Positions 30,984 to 39,908 are shown, numbered from the stretch's first letter. The stretch is DNA of 43,935 bases from Oscillospiraceae bacterium (GCA_018110785.1 JAGBHD010000059.1:1-43935); one strand, 5' to 3'. Numbers and translations are program-made. Notes: generated from the sequence alone by a model not told the origin.

Positions 30984-31787
30984 TTATTGACCGACGGCTT
31001 TTGTTGCAGTTTCCATCGGGACTTTAATTTTGAATTCAACAAATTCTCCCGTTTGAGTTTTATTGAATTCAGCGGCAATTCCGGCGGCATGCATAACACC
31101 GACGGCTTTATTGATGGTATTTAAAAACAGCCTAACATCTTTAACGAAAATCAGCGGTTTTTTCCGCCGCGGTTTACTTATCATTCCTTCAATCAACTGT
31201 TCCGTCTGAGAAACATTAAGCTTTTTTCTTTTTATTTCCTCTATCGCCTTTATCCTGTCTTTAGAGGGTAGGCGAAGTATAGCTCTCGCGTGCCGTTCGG
31301 TAAGCCCTGCATCTAAAATAAGCTCTCGCTCGAAAACCGATAGGTTAAGAAGCCGAAGCTTATTTGCCAGCGCCGGCTGGGACATTGAAAGTCGTCGGGC
31401 GGCATCGCTTTGAGTCATTCCCCATTCGCTCATTAAAGCGCGAATGGCTAAAGCCTCTTCAAAGGGATTTAAATCTGAACGTTGGAGATTTTCAATTAGC
31501 GCAAGCTCTGCCGAAGAATCATCATCGACAGAAATTATAACAGCAGGGATTGTTTTAAGTCCCGCTTTTTTACTTGCTCTGAGTCTTCTTTCTCCCGCAA
31601 CCAACTCATATTCTCCTAAAACCTTTCTAACAGTTATTGGCTGGATAACTCCGTGAAGCCGAATGCTTTCGGCTAATGCCTCTAATTCGTTAGGATCAAA
31701 ATGAGTTCTCGGTTGATTGCGATTAGGATTTATTTTTTCAACATTCAAGGAATAAATTTTTCCAAAAACACCTGCGTTCTTTTTCAT
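30984..31787 (-). CDS. noc: Nucleoid occlusion / ParB-family protein
   Basis: This 267-residue ParB-type protein has the N-terminal CTPase/ParB domain (INPNRNQPRTHFD, GVIQPITVRK, VAGERRLRASKKAGL, ENLQRSDLNPFEEA), then a helix-turn-helix (MTQSDAARRLSMSQPALANKL) and a C-terminal dimerisation region. Its place directly after rsmG is the usual location of noc in Bacillus and many Firmicutes, which favours Noc over Spo0J. Noc binds chromosomal sites and blocks division over the nucleoid. GGAG is upstream of the ATG. No soj (parA) gene follows within the window. Confidence 0.85.
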   Translation of the reverse strand: MKKNAGVFGKIYSLNVEKINPNRNQPRTHFDPNELEALAESIRLHGVIQPITVRKVLGEYELVAGERRLRASKKAGLKTIPAVIISVDDDSSAELALIENLQRSDLNPFEEALAIRALMSEWGMTQSDAARRLSMSQPALANKLRLLNLSVFERELILDAGLTERHARAILRLPSKDRIKAIEEIKRKKLNVSQTEQLIEGMISKPRRKKPLIFVKDVRLFLNTINKAVGVMHAAGIAAEFNKTQTGEFVEFKIKVPMETATKAVGQ

Positions 31788-31920
31788 AAATTTTCTCCTT
31801 ATGAAATTCCCGCTTGTCCTTCCCTTTGACTATATCGTAGCACACTATTTTTCTAATTTAAAGAAAAACCGTTCGCCTAAATTTTGCCGCAAATCCTCTT
31901 TTTCCCCTTTCTTTTCCGCA

Positions 31921-32628
31921 TTAAAGCGGATTTTTTTTGATTTTCGCATACATTCTCGGATATTTTGCCGAAGTATGCGATATTTTTTTAACCAAAACTA
32001 TGTTTCTTTTTGCACCATCAGGCAATGTAAACTCTGAAATCTCTTCAAGTTGACCGCCGAGGAGCCTTATAGCATTCTTAGCGCCCTCTATTTCTTCGGA
32101 AATATCGGGGCCTTTAAGCGCCGCAAAAACTCCACCTACCTTTACTAAAGGCAAGCAAAGCTCCGAAAGCTCTCGCATTTCTTTAACGGCCCTTGCGGTT
32201 ACAACATCAAAATTTTCTCTGTATTCAGCATTTCTTCCCGCTTCCTCTGCCCTTATATGCCGCGCCTCAAATGGGAGCTTTATTTTTTCGCTGAGCTGAT
32301 TTAAAAATTCAACTCTTTTATTATTAGGCTCGATAGCATAAAGAGAAGCTTTATTGTTTGCTATTAAAAACGGAACGCTCGGAAATCCCGCGCCCGCGCC
32401 GACATCTGCTATAGATATATCTTTTTTATTTAAGACCTTTAATAAAAGCATACTATCCAAAAAATGCTTTACGGCAATTTCATTTTCATCGGTTATTGCG
32501 GTAAGATTTACCTTTTCGTTATATTCTCTTAAAAAATCGGAATAAACGGAAAATTTCTCTAAAGCCTCTTCGGAGAGTCCTATTTCGTACTGCGCTGAAA
32601 TTTCCTTTAAATATTCTTTATTAAACAA
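31921..32628 (-). CDS. rsmG: 16S rRNA (guanine-527-N7) methyltransferase RsmG
   Basis: The protein has about 235 residues. It binds S-adenosylmethionine with IADVGAGAGFPSVPFLIA and methylates G527 in the 530 loop of 16S rRNA. Other family motifs are YNEKVNLTAITDENEIAVKHFLDS and VVTARAVKEM. I prefer a TTG start at 32628, which has AGGTGAT 6 bases upstream. The upstream ATG (32646) would carry that ribosome site inside its first codons and has none of its own. The rsmG-noc pair is typical of the origin-proximal region. Confidence 0.93.
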   Translation of the reverse strand: MFNKEYLKEISAQYEIGLSEEALEKFSVYSDFLREYNEKVNLTAITDENEIAVKHFLDSMLLLKVLNKKDISIADVGAGAGFPSVPFLIANNKASLYAIEPNNKRVEFLNQLSEKIKLPFEARHIRAEEAGRNAEYRENFDVVTARAVKEMRELSELCLPLVKVGGVFAALKGPDISEEIEGAKNAIRLLGGQLEEISEFTLPDGAKRNIVLVKKISHTSAKYPRMYAKIKKNPL

Positions 32629-32701
32629 AGCTTTATCACCTCGCATATCAGTATATCATAAGGCGACTTGTTTGTCGAGCGGGCTTTCTTTTTAAAAACT
32701 A

Positions 32702-32730
32702 TTGAAAAGCTTTAACTTTTCCTTTATAAT
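32702..32730 (+). promoter_or_regulatory. Promoter of the 32763 gene
   Basis: TTGAAA (32702-32707), 17 bp, TATAAT (32725-32730), 32 bp upstream of the start codon. Confidence 0.75.
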
Positions 32731-32762
32731 ATATTTAAGTTTAAGAAAAGGAGCAAAAGGAA

Positions 32763-33554
32763 ATGACTCCCGAAAATAAAAAAGAAAAAAAGAAGCTGAA
32801 TATAAAGCTGCCGAAGATATCTTTAAAGAAAAAAGAAAAATCTTCTGAGCAAAAAAAACCAGCTCTTTCGCCTAAGGCAAAAAAGGCTTTAACCTCTTTG
32901 CTTGGCGGAGCCTTGGTTTTCTTTACGATAGTAGGAATTATTTCTACCTTCGTTGGAGCGGTTAATCTAACGAAAAACCTTCTTGACAACAGTTCTAAAA
33001 AGGAAAAATACCGCGAATTTTTAACCCCTGTTGTTATGCTGGACCCCGTTTATTTTGACAGTATTGCCAAATCGGGACAGTCTTTTTTAATTCAGTCCTC
33101 TCTTTGGCACCTCATATATACTAACGGGATTAACTATTATTCGACAGACGATATAGGAAGCATTATGATTCCCGCAAGCGATGCCGAGGTTGCAGCTGTG
33201 TCCCTTTTCGGAAATACCGTAGAGCTTGTTCATCAATCGGTTGGTGATATTACTAACCTTACAACCTATACAGAGGATACTAAATCATATCATCTTCCCT
33301 TATCGGCAGGGCTTAACTGCTATTCTCCTTTGATAGACAGCATCTCCAAATCGGGAGATACAGTAACCGTAACTGTAGGATACCTAGCTCCGACACCCGA
33401 CTGGGGCGACGATAGCCAGACCTTCTCTGTTCCCGATAAATTCGCTTATTATATCTTAAAGGACGACGGTGGCAAATTAAATTTAATTGCTATTAAAGAA
33501 ATGTCAACCGAAAATCAGGACGCGCTTATTGCAAAATATAAAGAAAAGAACTAA
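32763..33554 (+). CDS. Uncharacterised membrane-anchored protein
   Basis: The first 44 residues of this 263-residue protein are extremely rich in lysine (KKEKKKLNIKLPKISLKKKEK). A single membrane helix follows at about 47-72, then an outward-facing domain of about 190 residues with no familiar motif. The domain includes GYLAPTPDWGDDSQTFSV and ends in a lysine-rich tail. GGAG precedes the ATG and a good promoter lies upstream. It stands before the site-2 protease gene but is separated by a weak terminator. I cannot assign a function. Confidence 0.7.
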   Translation: MTPENKKEKKKLNIKLPKISLKKKEKSSEQKKPALSPKAKKALTSLLGGALVFFTIVGIISTFVGAVNLTKNLLDNSSKKEKYREFLTPVVMLDPVYFDSIAKSGQSFLIQSSLWHLIYTNGINYYSTDDIGSIMIPASDAEVAAVSLFGNTVELVHQSVGDITNLTTYTEDTKSYHLPLSAGLNCYSPLIDSISKSGDTVTVTVGYLAPTPDWGDDSQTFSVPDKFAYYILKDDGGKLNLIAIKEMSTENQDALIAKYKEKN

Positions 33555-33561
33555 AATTTTT

Positions 33562-33581
33562 CCCGCAGATTTCTCTGCGGG
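33562..33581 (+). terminator. Short terminator-like hairpin
   Basis: CCCGCAGA (33562-33569) pairs with TCTGCGGG (33574-33581). The following bases are only moderately T-rich, so termination may be weak. Confidence 0.55.
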
Positions 33582-33659
33582 AATTCTTGTATGAGCCTTG
33601 TTTTTTATCTTAAAATATAGTATAATTATTTATTATGCATGAAAGGTGCGTGTGTATAT

Positions 33660-34346
33660 ATGTCTTTGCTTTCAGGTGCTTTTGACCCGATAACAATTTT
33701 AATATCTGCCGTTGTTCTTTTAACCGCCTTTCCTATCCACGAATATGCCCACGGATACGCCGCCTATAAGCTTGGCGATGATACTGCCGCTATGCAAGGG
33801 CGCCTTTCTTTAAATCCTTTGGTGCATCTCGACCCTATAGGAACAGTTTGTATGCTTTTATTTGGCTTCGGTTGGGCAAAGCCCGTTCCCGTTAACCCCG
33901 TTCGCTTTAAAAAGGTTTCAATGAAAACAGGAATGGCAATAACCGCTTTTGCAGGTCCGTTATCAAATATTGTCCTTTCTTTTATTTCCTATATTATTTA
34001 TAAGATTTTATTGTATGTTTATTTAGCAGGAAATGAAGCGGCTTTTATTGATTTTCTTTTAACCGTTTTCTCTGTTATGACAAGCCTTAATATCGGTCTT
34101 GCGATTTTTAACCTTATCCCTATCCCCCCTTTAGACGGCTCGAGAATTCTTTTTGCTCTTTTGCCCGAGAGATATTATTTTAAGGTTATGCAATATGAAC
34201 GATATATTCGCTTAGGCCTTTTAGTATTGATATTTTTAGGCGTTTTGGATACACCTTTGGCGATTGTTCGGTCGTTCTTTTTTAACCTCTTTGATGTTTT
34301 ATCAAGACCTATTGATATAATTTTTAAAATGATTTATTCCTTTTAA
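33660..34346 (+). CDS. Site-2 protease family (M50) membrane metalloprotease
   Basis: This protein of about 228 residues is a short, PDZ-less M50 peptidase. The zinc-binding motif is FPIHEYAHGYAAYKLGD (HExxH), followed by the family motif SLNPLVHLDPIGT and the third ligand region IPPLDGSRI. It has five or six membrane helices. Such short members sit next to scpAB in many Clostridia, and their substrate is unknown. An upstream in-frame ATG (33639) is possible, but 33660 has AAAGGTG inside the preceding codons and better fits the family start. scpA begins 11 bp after the stop. Confidence 0.9.
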   Translation: MSLLSGAFDPITILISAVVLLTAFPIHEYAHGYAAYKLGDDTAAMQGRLSLNPLVHLDPIGTVCMLLFGFGWAKPVPVNPVRFKKVSMKTGMAITAFAGPLSNIVLSFISYIIYKILLYVYLAGNEAAFIDFLLTVFSVMTSLNIGLAIFNLIPIPPLDGSRILFALLPERYYFKVMQYERYIRLGLLVLIFLGVLDTPLAIVRSFFFNLFDVLSRPIDIIFKMIYSF

Positions 34347-34357
34347 AGGAGTGCAAA

Positions 34358-35074
34358 ATGGAACAGATATCCTATAAGCTTGCGGAATTTGAGGGACCTT
34401 TAGATTTGCTTTTGTTCCTCATTTCCAAACACAAACTGAATATCTATGATATCGAAATTTTCTCGCTTGTTGACCAATACATGGCGGCAATAAACGAAAT
34501 GAAAGAGGCTGATTTGGAAATTTCGAGCGCCTTTTTAGAGATGGCTTCCCGCTTAATTCATATCAAGACCGTTATGCTTCTCCCTAAGCATGAAGAGGGC
34601 GAGGAGCTAAAGAAGGAATTAGAGGGCCGACTTTTAGAATACAGCCTTTTAAAAACCGCCGCCGCTCAGCTTACTCCCAGATATAAAGGAAATGTGTTTT
34701 TTATCCGCGAGCCTATGGATATAGGGTTTGATAAGACCTACCACAGAGAGCACGATAAAAGCGAACTGCTTTTAGCCTTTTCCGATGCCTGCGGAAAGGC
34801 TCAGAGAAGACTTCCTCCCCCCGCGACCTCATTTAAAGGCATTGTTGCTCATAAAATCGTTTCGGTTTTTTCGAGAACAATTTTCGTTTTGAAAAATGTT
34901 TTAAAGCGCGGAAAGGTTTCCTTTAACGAGCTTTTTACAAGGCCTGATAGAAGCGAAAATGTTGCAACCTTTTTAGCTGTTTTAGAGCTTATTAAATCAA
35001 AAAAGCTACATATATCGGAAAATAATGAGATTTCCTTGAATGACAACGCTTATAAAAAGAAAAAATCTTCGTAA
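34358..35074 (+). CDS. scpA: Segregation and condensation protein A
   Basis: The 238-residue kleisin bridges SMC heads with ScpB in the condensin complex. The family start YKLAEFEGPLDLLLFLISKHKLNIYDI is clear, then FLEMASRLIHIKTVMLLP, and a C-terminal winged-helix region with LAVLELIKSKKLHI. AAAGGAG precedes the ATG. It is followed without a gap by scpB, so the two are translated together. The smc gene itself is not in the window. Confidence 0.96.
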   Translation: MEQISYKLAEFEGPLDLLLFLISKHKLNIYDIEIFSLVDQYMAAINEMKEADLEISSAFLEMASRLIHIKTVMLLPKHEEGEELKKELEGRLLEYSLLKTAAAQLTPRYKGNVFFIREPMDIGFDKTYHREHDKSELLLAFSDACGKAQRRLPPPATSFKGIVAHKIVSVFSRTIFVLKNVLKRGKVSFNELFTRPDRSENVATFLAVLELIKSKKLHISENNEISLNDNAYKKKKSS

Positions 35075-35086
35075 ATGGTGGTTAAA

Positions 35087-35683
35087 ATGGAACTTAAAAA
35101 ACTTGAATCTGCTATCATGTCTGTTCTCTTTGCCTGCGGCGAGCCTATAAGCGCTTCTCGCATAAGCGAGGCTGTTGGCGCCGATACGGGAACTATCGTT
35201 AAGCTTTTGCAGAACATAAAGGACCGATTGGAAGAAGACGGCAGCGGAATTATTCTTTTGCGCCTTTCAGATGATTATCAGCTTTCTACCAATCCCGATA
35301 ACGCGGAATATGTTAAAATTGCTCTTGACCGCAGAAGAAATGCCCCCTTATCGCGCGCGGCTATGGAGGTTCTTTCAATCATCGCTTATAATCAGCCCGT
35401 TACCAATAGCTTTATAGAGCAGGTGCGCGGTGTTTCCTCTAATGAGGTTGTTAGCGGCCTTTGCGAAAAAGGCTTGGTTGAGGAAGCAGGACGGCTTGAA
35501 GTTCCCGGCCGCCCCATCTGCTACAAAACAACCGCAAATTTTCTCCGTTGCTTCGGGCTCGAATCCTTAGCGGAGCTTCCGAGTGCCGAGGAGCTTCAGA
35601 AAATCCGCGATGATGAAAAGAAAGCCGATGTTGAGTCTATTCTTTTAAACAGCGATGAATACGGAGATAATATCAATGAATAA
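35087..35683 (+). CDS. scpB: Segregation and condensation protein B
   Basis: This protein of about 198 residues consists of two winged helices. It starts ESAIMSVLFACGEPIS and contains LSRAAMEVLSIIAYNQPVT, VSGLCEKGLVEEAGR and PGRPICYKTT, all hallmark ScpB motifs. It binds ScpA in the SMC-ScpAB complex. The ATG at 35087 is chosen for TGGTGG just upstream. An ATG at 35075, directly after the scpA stop, lacks a ribosome site. The stop overlaps the start of the next gene by 8 bp. Confidence 0.95.
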   Translation: MELKKLESAIMSVLFACGEPISASRISEAVGADTGTIVKLLQNIKDRLEEDGSGIILLRLSDDYQLSTNPDNAEYVKIALDRRRNAPLSRAAMEVLSIIAYNQPVTNSFIEQVRGVSSNEVVSGLCEKGLVEEAGRLEVPGRPICYKTTANFLRCFGLESLAELPSAEELQKIRDDEKKADVESILLNSDEYGDNINE

Positions 35684-36410
35684 AACCGTTTTTATTACGG
35701 GCGCTTCGGGCGGCATAGGAAAAGATATTGCAATCTCTTTTGGCAGAGCGGGCTGGCGGGTTGCTATAGGTTACTGCAAAAACAAGACCGCGGCTTTTGA
35801 AATCAGAGATATTTTAAGAGAAAACGATATCGATTCGGAAGCCTTTTTTATTGACCTTTCTGATTTTGAGAGCTTAAAAACAGCGGTAGCTTCCGTTTTA
35901 GCCAGATTCGGGCGCATAGATGCTCTTATAAATAATGCCGGAATTTCCCACTATGGGCTTTTTACAGATACAAAAAAAGAGGATTATTCCCTTGTTTTTG
36001 ATACCAATATCGGCGGTACTATGCTTTTAACAAAGGAAGTTCTCTTTGATATGCTGAAAAGAAAAGAGGGCGCTATCGTTAATATATCCTCCATCTGGGG
36101 AATATGCGGCGCCGCAGGTGAGGTTTTATATTCCGCTTCAAAAGCCGCAATTATCGGCTTTACAAAGGCTCTCGCAAAAGAAACCGCTTCAAGCGGCATC
36201 AGGGTAAACTGCGTTGCCCCCGGCGTTATAGATACTAATATGCTTTCCTCTTTTTCCGAGGAAGAAAAAACCGAGCTTATAGAAAAAACTCCTCTAAACC
36301 GCCTTGGAACAGGTCAGGACGTTGCAGAAGCTGTTTTGTTTTTATGCAGTACGAAATCCGACTTTATAACAGGTCAAATTTTAAGCCCTAACGGCGGATT
36401 TTTAATCTAA
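35676..36410 (+). CDS. Short-chain dehydrogenase/reductase (FabG-like)
   Basis: This 244-residue SDR enzyme has the NAD(P)-binding motif VFITGASGGIGKDIA, LINNAGIS, and the catalytic set (IVNISSIWG, then YSASKAAIIGFTKALAKE), with the closing LCSTKSDFITGQILSPNGG of the FabG group. The substrate is unknown. Its place after scpB suggests it is not the fatty-acid cluster FabG. ATG 35676 has ACGGAG upstream and overlaps the end of scpB. A strong terminator follows. Confidence 0.92.
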   Translation: MNKTVFITGASGGIGKDIAISFGRAGWRVAIGYCKNKTAAFEIRDILRENDIDSEAFFIDLSDFESLKTAVASVLARFGRIDALINNAGISHYGLFTDTKKEDYSLVFDTNIGGTMLLTKEVLFDMLKRKEGAIVNISSIWGICGAAGEVLYSASKAAIIGFTKALAKETASSGIRVNCVAPGVIDTNMLSSFSEEEKTELIEKTPLNRLGTGQDVAEAVLFLCSTKSDFITGQILSPNGGFLI

Positions 36411-36424
36411 CCAAAAAAATATTT

Positions 36425-36452
36425 AGCGGCACACTTTATAAAGTGTGCCGCT
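36425..36452. terminator. Bidirectional terminator
   Basis: AGCGGCACACTT (36425-36436), TATA loop, AAGTGTGCCGCT (36441-36452), perfect 12-bp stem between convergent genes. Confidence 0.9.
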
Positions 36453-36459
36453 GATATTT

Positions 36460-37707
36460 TTATATATCCATTACCGCGCCGATAAATATAGGAAGAGAAG
36501 TTGCGTTATCGATTATCATATAAACAAAAGGTCGGTCTAACTTTACATAGTTGGGCTTTGCCATTCCCATACGGTCAACCTCTACCGAAGTAACGGCGCC
36601 CGCCTTTGTTCCAAGCTCATCAACCGAGATAAAGGTTTTATGCAAAACATCGCCAATATAGAGGTTATCATCTTTCGATGAAAGTTTGCCCATTTTTGAA
36701 AAATCCGCCAAAGATTCATCAAAAGCGGTCGGTATTCCCAGAGCTTTTAATATACCGCTCATACCTATTTCATATTCATAGCTGAATTTAGGCATCGTTG
36801 CTTTTACCAATTCTTCTTTTGCATTATTTAAGATTTCTAGCAATCCCTCAGTTGTTTGCCCTTTGATATAATTATAAATTCCTATATCTTCATTCGGAAG
36901 CAAAGCCGCAAAGCTGTGTTTCCCGTCTTTATAATCCTTGATAAATCCAACTGATTTCCCGTCATCAAGATATTTATATTCCTCGGAATTCATCATCGGA
37001 ACTACGCTTTTTTTGCCCGATATAGAGCTAAATGTTCCGTCTCTTATATCCGACTTAGTATAAACATTTTCCCATTCGGCATCAAATACCAAGGCATTGA
37101 TAAGATACATCATTGTAAATTTATCTATTTCATCGACAATGCTATCTATCATTCCGTCGGTTTTTTCTTTCACCCAATCATTTATATCCTTTACCGTTTG
37201 TCCATCAAACGGAGCCTTGTAGGCATCTGCGCCATAATAATCGGCATTTGTCTGCAAAAAGTCTTTTTCAACTGTTAATATATCCTCAGTGTCTCTCCAC
37301 CATATAGAATTGGCTATTTCTAATTTACTCTTTTCCTCTGAGGGAAGAGATTTTACATAGCTGTAAAGATACTGATTTAGTTCTTCTATAGAAAGCTCTC
37401 CGCCGAGAAGCTTTTCCATTTCCATTTTAGTTTGCCCAACTGCTCCGTTTGCCGTCATACTTAGCGCAAGCTGAATAGAAAGAGGAGAAATAAGAACATT
37501 TTTATTTTCACTCTCTTTAGCAGAGGATTTAAAAAGCTCTAAAGCTAAGCGCATCTGCGAGTTTATAAAAGTCTCGTCTACTGCCTTTGAGGAAACCGAA
37601 TTCGCCTTAACCCCGCTCATTAAATCGGCGGCATACACCTTCTTGCAACCGCTAAGATTTATTATCATAACGCAAACTAATAACAAGCCCATTATTTTTC
37701 TTTTCAT
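36460..37707 (-). CDS. Serpin lipoprotein (secreted serine-protease inhibitor)
   Basis: The 415-residue protein begins with a lipoprotein signal peptide (lipobox LSGC, cysteine at about residue 21). The serpin fold shows NVLISPLSIQLALSMTANGA, YLINALVFDAEW and LDRPFVYMIID. The reactive-centre loop has an inhibitory-type hinge, GTKAGAVT (366-373), with small residues at P12-P10. Counting from P14 (Thr367) puts P1 at Met380 and P1' at Gly381. That suggests an elastase- or chymotrypsin-like target, anchored on the cell surface. AGAGGAG precedes the ATG. It follows a sigma factor and its membrane partner. Confidence 0.93.
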   Translation of the reverse strand: MKRKIMGLLLVCVMIINLSGCKKVYAADLMSGVKANSVSSKAVDETFINSQMRLALELFKSSAKESENKNVLISPLSIQLALSMTANGAVGQTKMEMEKLLGGELSIEELNQYLYSYVKSLPSEEKSKLEIANSIWWRDTEDILTVEKDFLQTNADYYGADAYKAPFDGQTVKDINDWVKEKTDGMIDSIVDEIDKFTMMYLINALVFDAEWENVYTKSDIRDGTFSSISGKKSVVPMMNSEEYKYLDDGKSVGFIKDYKDGKHSFAALLPNEDIGIYNYIKGQTTEGLLEILNNAKEELVKATMPKFSYEYEIGMSGILKALGIPTAFDESLADFSKMGKLSSKDDNLYIGDVLHKTFISVDELGTKAGAVTSVEVDRMGMAKPNYVKLDRPFVYMIIDNATSLPIFIGAVMDI

Positions 37708-37722
37708 AAAATCTTCTCCTCT

Positions 37723-38256
37723 CTATATTCCGATTATAGCCTTGAGCCTTTTTTCTTCGTTATCGCTTATATTATAAATGCTGTTGGTTTTTTTGTTGTA
37801 TAAAATTCCGCCGCCAAAGCGATAGGTTACCTTTTCTCCTGAAGAAAGATTAAAAACTATTTGGTATTGTCCTGTGGAAGAGGTATGCTGGTATGCAGCT
37901 ATTCCACTCAGCTCTGAATTTAAGCCCTGATAAACCGCTTCATTTTTTTCTAAAGAGGTAACTTCCTCAAAAAGCCTCTCTACTTCTTCTTTATCCTTAA
38001 AAAATTTAGTTTCCCCGATAAGCTTTACCTCAACAGATACTGCCTTAGAAATTAAAATGTCGCTTGTTTTTTCCTCTCCTCGTTTTTTATTGTCCTCTAA
38101 AATCATATCGGGCAATATAAAAGCTGAGGCAATGAGCGAGCAAATAATCATAGGTAAAATATAAAGTATTATTCTTTTTCGGGTTTTCGCCCTTTGGTTT
38201 ATTCTCTGTTTGCTTCGGCGAAAAATTTCTGCCTTTCGTTCTTCAAAGCTTCTCAT
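37723..38256 (-). CDS. Membrane protein coupled to an ECF sigma factor (putative anti-sigma)
   Basis: The 177-residue protein has a basic cytoplasmic N-terminus of about 28 residues (ERKAEIFRRSKQRINQRAKTRK), one membrane helix (about 30-50), and an outer domain with FNLSSGEKVTYRFGGGILYNKKTNSIYNI. Its ATG overlaps the stop of the sigma factor gene by 4 bp, the usual arrangement of anti-sigma factors. The short N-terminus lacks a recognisable zinc anti-sigma motif, so the role is inferred from position. The serpin gene starts 15 bp after its stop. Confidence 0.7.
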   Translation of the reverse strand: MRSFEERKAEIFRRSKQRINQRAKTRKRIILYILPMIICSLIASAFILPDMILEDNKKRGEEKTSDILISKAVSVEVKLIGETKFFKDKEEVERLFEEVTSLEKNEAVYQGLNSELSGIAAYQHTSSTGQYQIVFNLSSGEKVTYRFGGGILYNKKTNSIYNISDNEEKRLKAIIGI

Positions 38257-38804
38257 AGCAACATTTCTCCTTCCGCTCCAAGAATAGAGCGAAGCTCTTT
38301 TTTAGCGCGGTATAAAAGGTTATCTATTTGTTTTTTATTCTTTTTCATTACCTTTGCCGCCTCATCATAGCTTAGCTCTTCGAAATAAATAAGATGAATT
38401 ACAACTCGCATATCCCCCGAAAGCTTTTCTATAGCTTCGTTTACCATTCTTTTTCTCTCATCCGCTAAAAGAGCTTCCCAGAATTCATCTTTTTCAGAAG
38501 GTATTTCCTCTGCTTTCGAAAGGTCGGTAAAATAAATTATCTTTCTTCGTTTTATGTAGTTAAGCGCACGACTTCTGCCTATCATAAACAGATAGGTTTT
38601 AAGCTTCACCTTAAAATTATACCGATGCCGATGCACTAAAAGGTCGGAAAAGGTATCTATTGCGATATCTTCAGCGGCATAAATATCCTGCACATAACGG
38701 TCGATAAAAAAGACAAGCTTATCAAAAAGCTCATTCATTATTTCGTCAAAGGCAGTTTCATCGCCATTAAGGAAGCGGCGATAGCTACTTTCACCGTTAT
38801 CCAT
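38253..38804 (-). CDS. ECF-type RNA polymerase sigma factor
   Basis: This 183-residue protein has sigma-70 region 2 (DKLVFFIDRYVQDIYAAEDIAIDTF and the helix with YNFKVKLKTYLFMIGRSRALNYIKRR) and region 4 (LSGDMRVVIHLIYFEELSYDEAAKVM, followed by KKQIDNLLYRAKKELR). The ATG at 38804 was chosen over an upstream in-frame start for its AGGAGG 6 bases away. It is the first gene of a three-gene operon with a membrane protein and a serpin, implying that serpin production responds to an envelope or protease signal. Confidence 0.9.
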   Translation of the reverse strand: MDNGESSYRRFLNGDETAFDEIMNELFDKLVFFIDRYVQDIYAAEDIAIDTFSDLLVHRHRYNFKVKLKTYLFMIGRSRALNYIKRRKIIYFTDLSKAEEIPSEKDEFWEALLADERKRMVNEAIEKLSGDMRVVIHLIYFEELSYDEAAKVMKKNKKQIDNLLYRAKKELRSILGAEGEMLL

Positions 38805-38910
38805 ACGACCCCTCCTGACCTTCGGAAAATTATCCCTTCGCTTATTATACAATTAAGCGATATCTAATTCCTTATTTTATCATAAACTTTTTTAATTTAA
38901 AATACTACAA

Positions 38911-38956
38911 ATAAAAAACAGAGGAAGACAAATATTTGTCTTCCTCTGTTTTTTAT
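38911..38956. terminator. 46-bp perfect palindrome, bidirectional terminator
   Basis: The two 23-base halves (38911-38933 and 38934-38956) are exact reverse complements, with A-runs and T-runs at the ends. It terminates the rubrerythrin gene. Reading the other way, it lies upstream of the sigma-factor operon. Confidence 0.92.
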
Positions 38957-38959
38957 AGC

Positions 38960-39493
38960 TTAATAATTCTCTGCATTTACTTCGAAATAGCTCTTCGGAT
39001 GAGCGCATACGGGACAAATCTCGGGAGCTTTCTTGCCCATTACGAGATGTCCGCAGTTGCGGCAAACCCACATTGTTTCCTCTGCTTTTTCGAAAACCTT
39101 ATTCATCTGGACATTCTCTAAGAGCTTTAAATATCTCTCTTCGTGATGCTTTTCAACCTTTGCTACTGCGCGGAACTTAGCGGCGATAGCCTTAAAGCCC
39201 TCTTCCTCAGCCTCTTTAGCGAAGGTTTCATACATATCGGTCCACTCATAGTTTTCGCCTGCAGCTGCTGCCTTTAAATTTTCAGCAGTTGTTCCGAGCT
39301 CTCCGAGCTCCTTGAACCACATTTTAGCGTGTTCTTTCTCATTATTTGCAGTTTCTGTAAAGATTGCTGCTATCTGCTCATAGCCCTCTTTTTTTGCAAC
39401 CGAAGCAAAATATGTATATTTATTTCTTGCCTGGCTTTCTCCTGCAAATGCTGCCTGTAAATTTTTTTCGGTTTTTGTTCCCTTAAGATCCAT
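38960..39493 (-). CDS. rbr: Rubrerythrin
   Basis: This 177-residue non-haem iron protein reduces hydrogen peroxide in anaerobes. The N-terminal four-helix bundle carries the diiron ligands ([37 protein letters not shown]). The C-terminal rubredoxin domain has two CxxC pairs (WVCRNCGHL and EICPVCAHP). Length and motifs are complete. AAAAGGAG precedes the ATG. It lies 21 bp downstream of perR and is probably co-transcribed, giving peroxide-responsive expression. Confidence 0.97.
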   Translation of the reverse strand: MDLKGTKTEKNLQAAFAGESQARNKYTYFASVAKKEGYEQIAAIFTETANNEKEHAKMWFKELGELGTTAENLKAAAAGENYEWTDMYETFAKEAEEEGFKAIAAKFRAVAKVEKHHEERYLKLLENVQMNKVFEKAEETMWVCRNCGHLVMGKKAPEICPVCAHPKSYFEVNAENY

Positions 39494-39514
39494 AGTTTTT
39501 CTCCTTTTATGTTT

Positions 39515-39883
39515 TTAGAGCTTGCAATCAGAACAAACTCCATTTATTACTAAATCATAGCCTGTTGCCTTAAAATCTTCCGTTTCCCAATCTTCGGGTA
39601 AAAAGCTTATCTTAAACGGATGGTCATAAACCTTTCCGCAAACAGAGCATCTTGAATGGCTATGGTTGGATAGGTTAAAATCAAATCGGTCGGGCGCGTT
39701 TGCAACCGCGATTCTTTTTATAAGACCATCTTCAGATAGGTTGGCGAGATTTCTATAAACCGTTGCGCGGCTTACGGATGGGGCTTTTTTTATTACCTCC
39801 GCATAAATCTCGTCAGCCGAAGGGTGAGTCTTTAAGCTTTTAACCATATCGAGTATCATAGTTCGCTGTAAAGTGTTTCTCAT
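39515..39883 (-). CDS. perR: Fur-family peroxide-stress regulator PerR
   Basis: The 122-residue protein has the Fur-family winged helix (HPSADEIYAEVIKK, SRATVYRNLANLSEDGLIKRI), the metal-sensing region (RFDFNLSNHSHSRCSVCG) and a closing CSDC, giving the two CxxC pairs of the structural zinc site. Together with the adjacent rubrerythrin gene this favours PerR over Fur or Zur. PerR represses peroxide-defence genes until its Fe-bound form is oxidised by hydrogen peroxide. AAGGA lies 9 bases before the ATG. Confidence 0.9.
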   Translation of the reverse strand: MRNTLQRTMILDMVKSLKTHPSADEIYAEVIKKAPSVSRATVYRNLANLSEDGLIKRIAVANAPDRFDFNLSNHSHSRCSVCGKVYDHPFKISFLPEDWETEDFKATGYDLVINGVCSDCKL

Positions 39884-39908
39884 AATAATTATTCCTTAAT
39901 AGGATTTT

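Noticed and set aside
30984-31787. Assignment as Spo0J/ParB proper
   Set aside because: No parA (soj) gene accompanies it, and its position right after rsmG is that of noc. ParB cannot be fully excluded from sequence alone.
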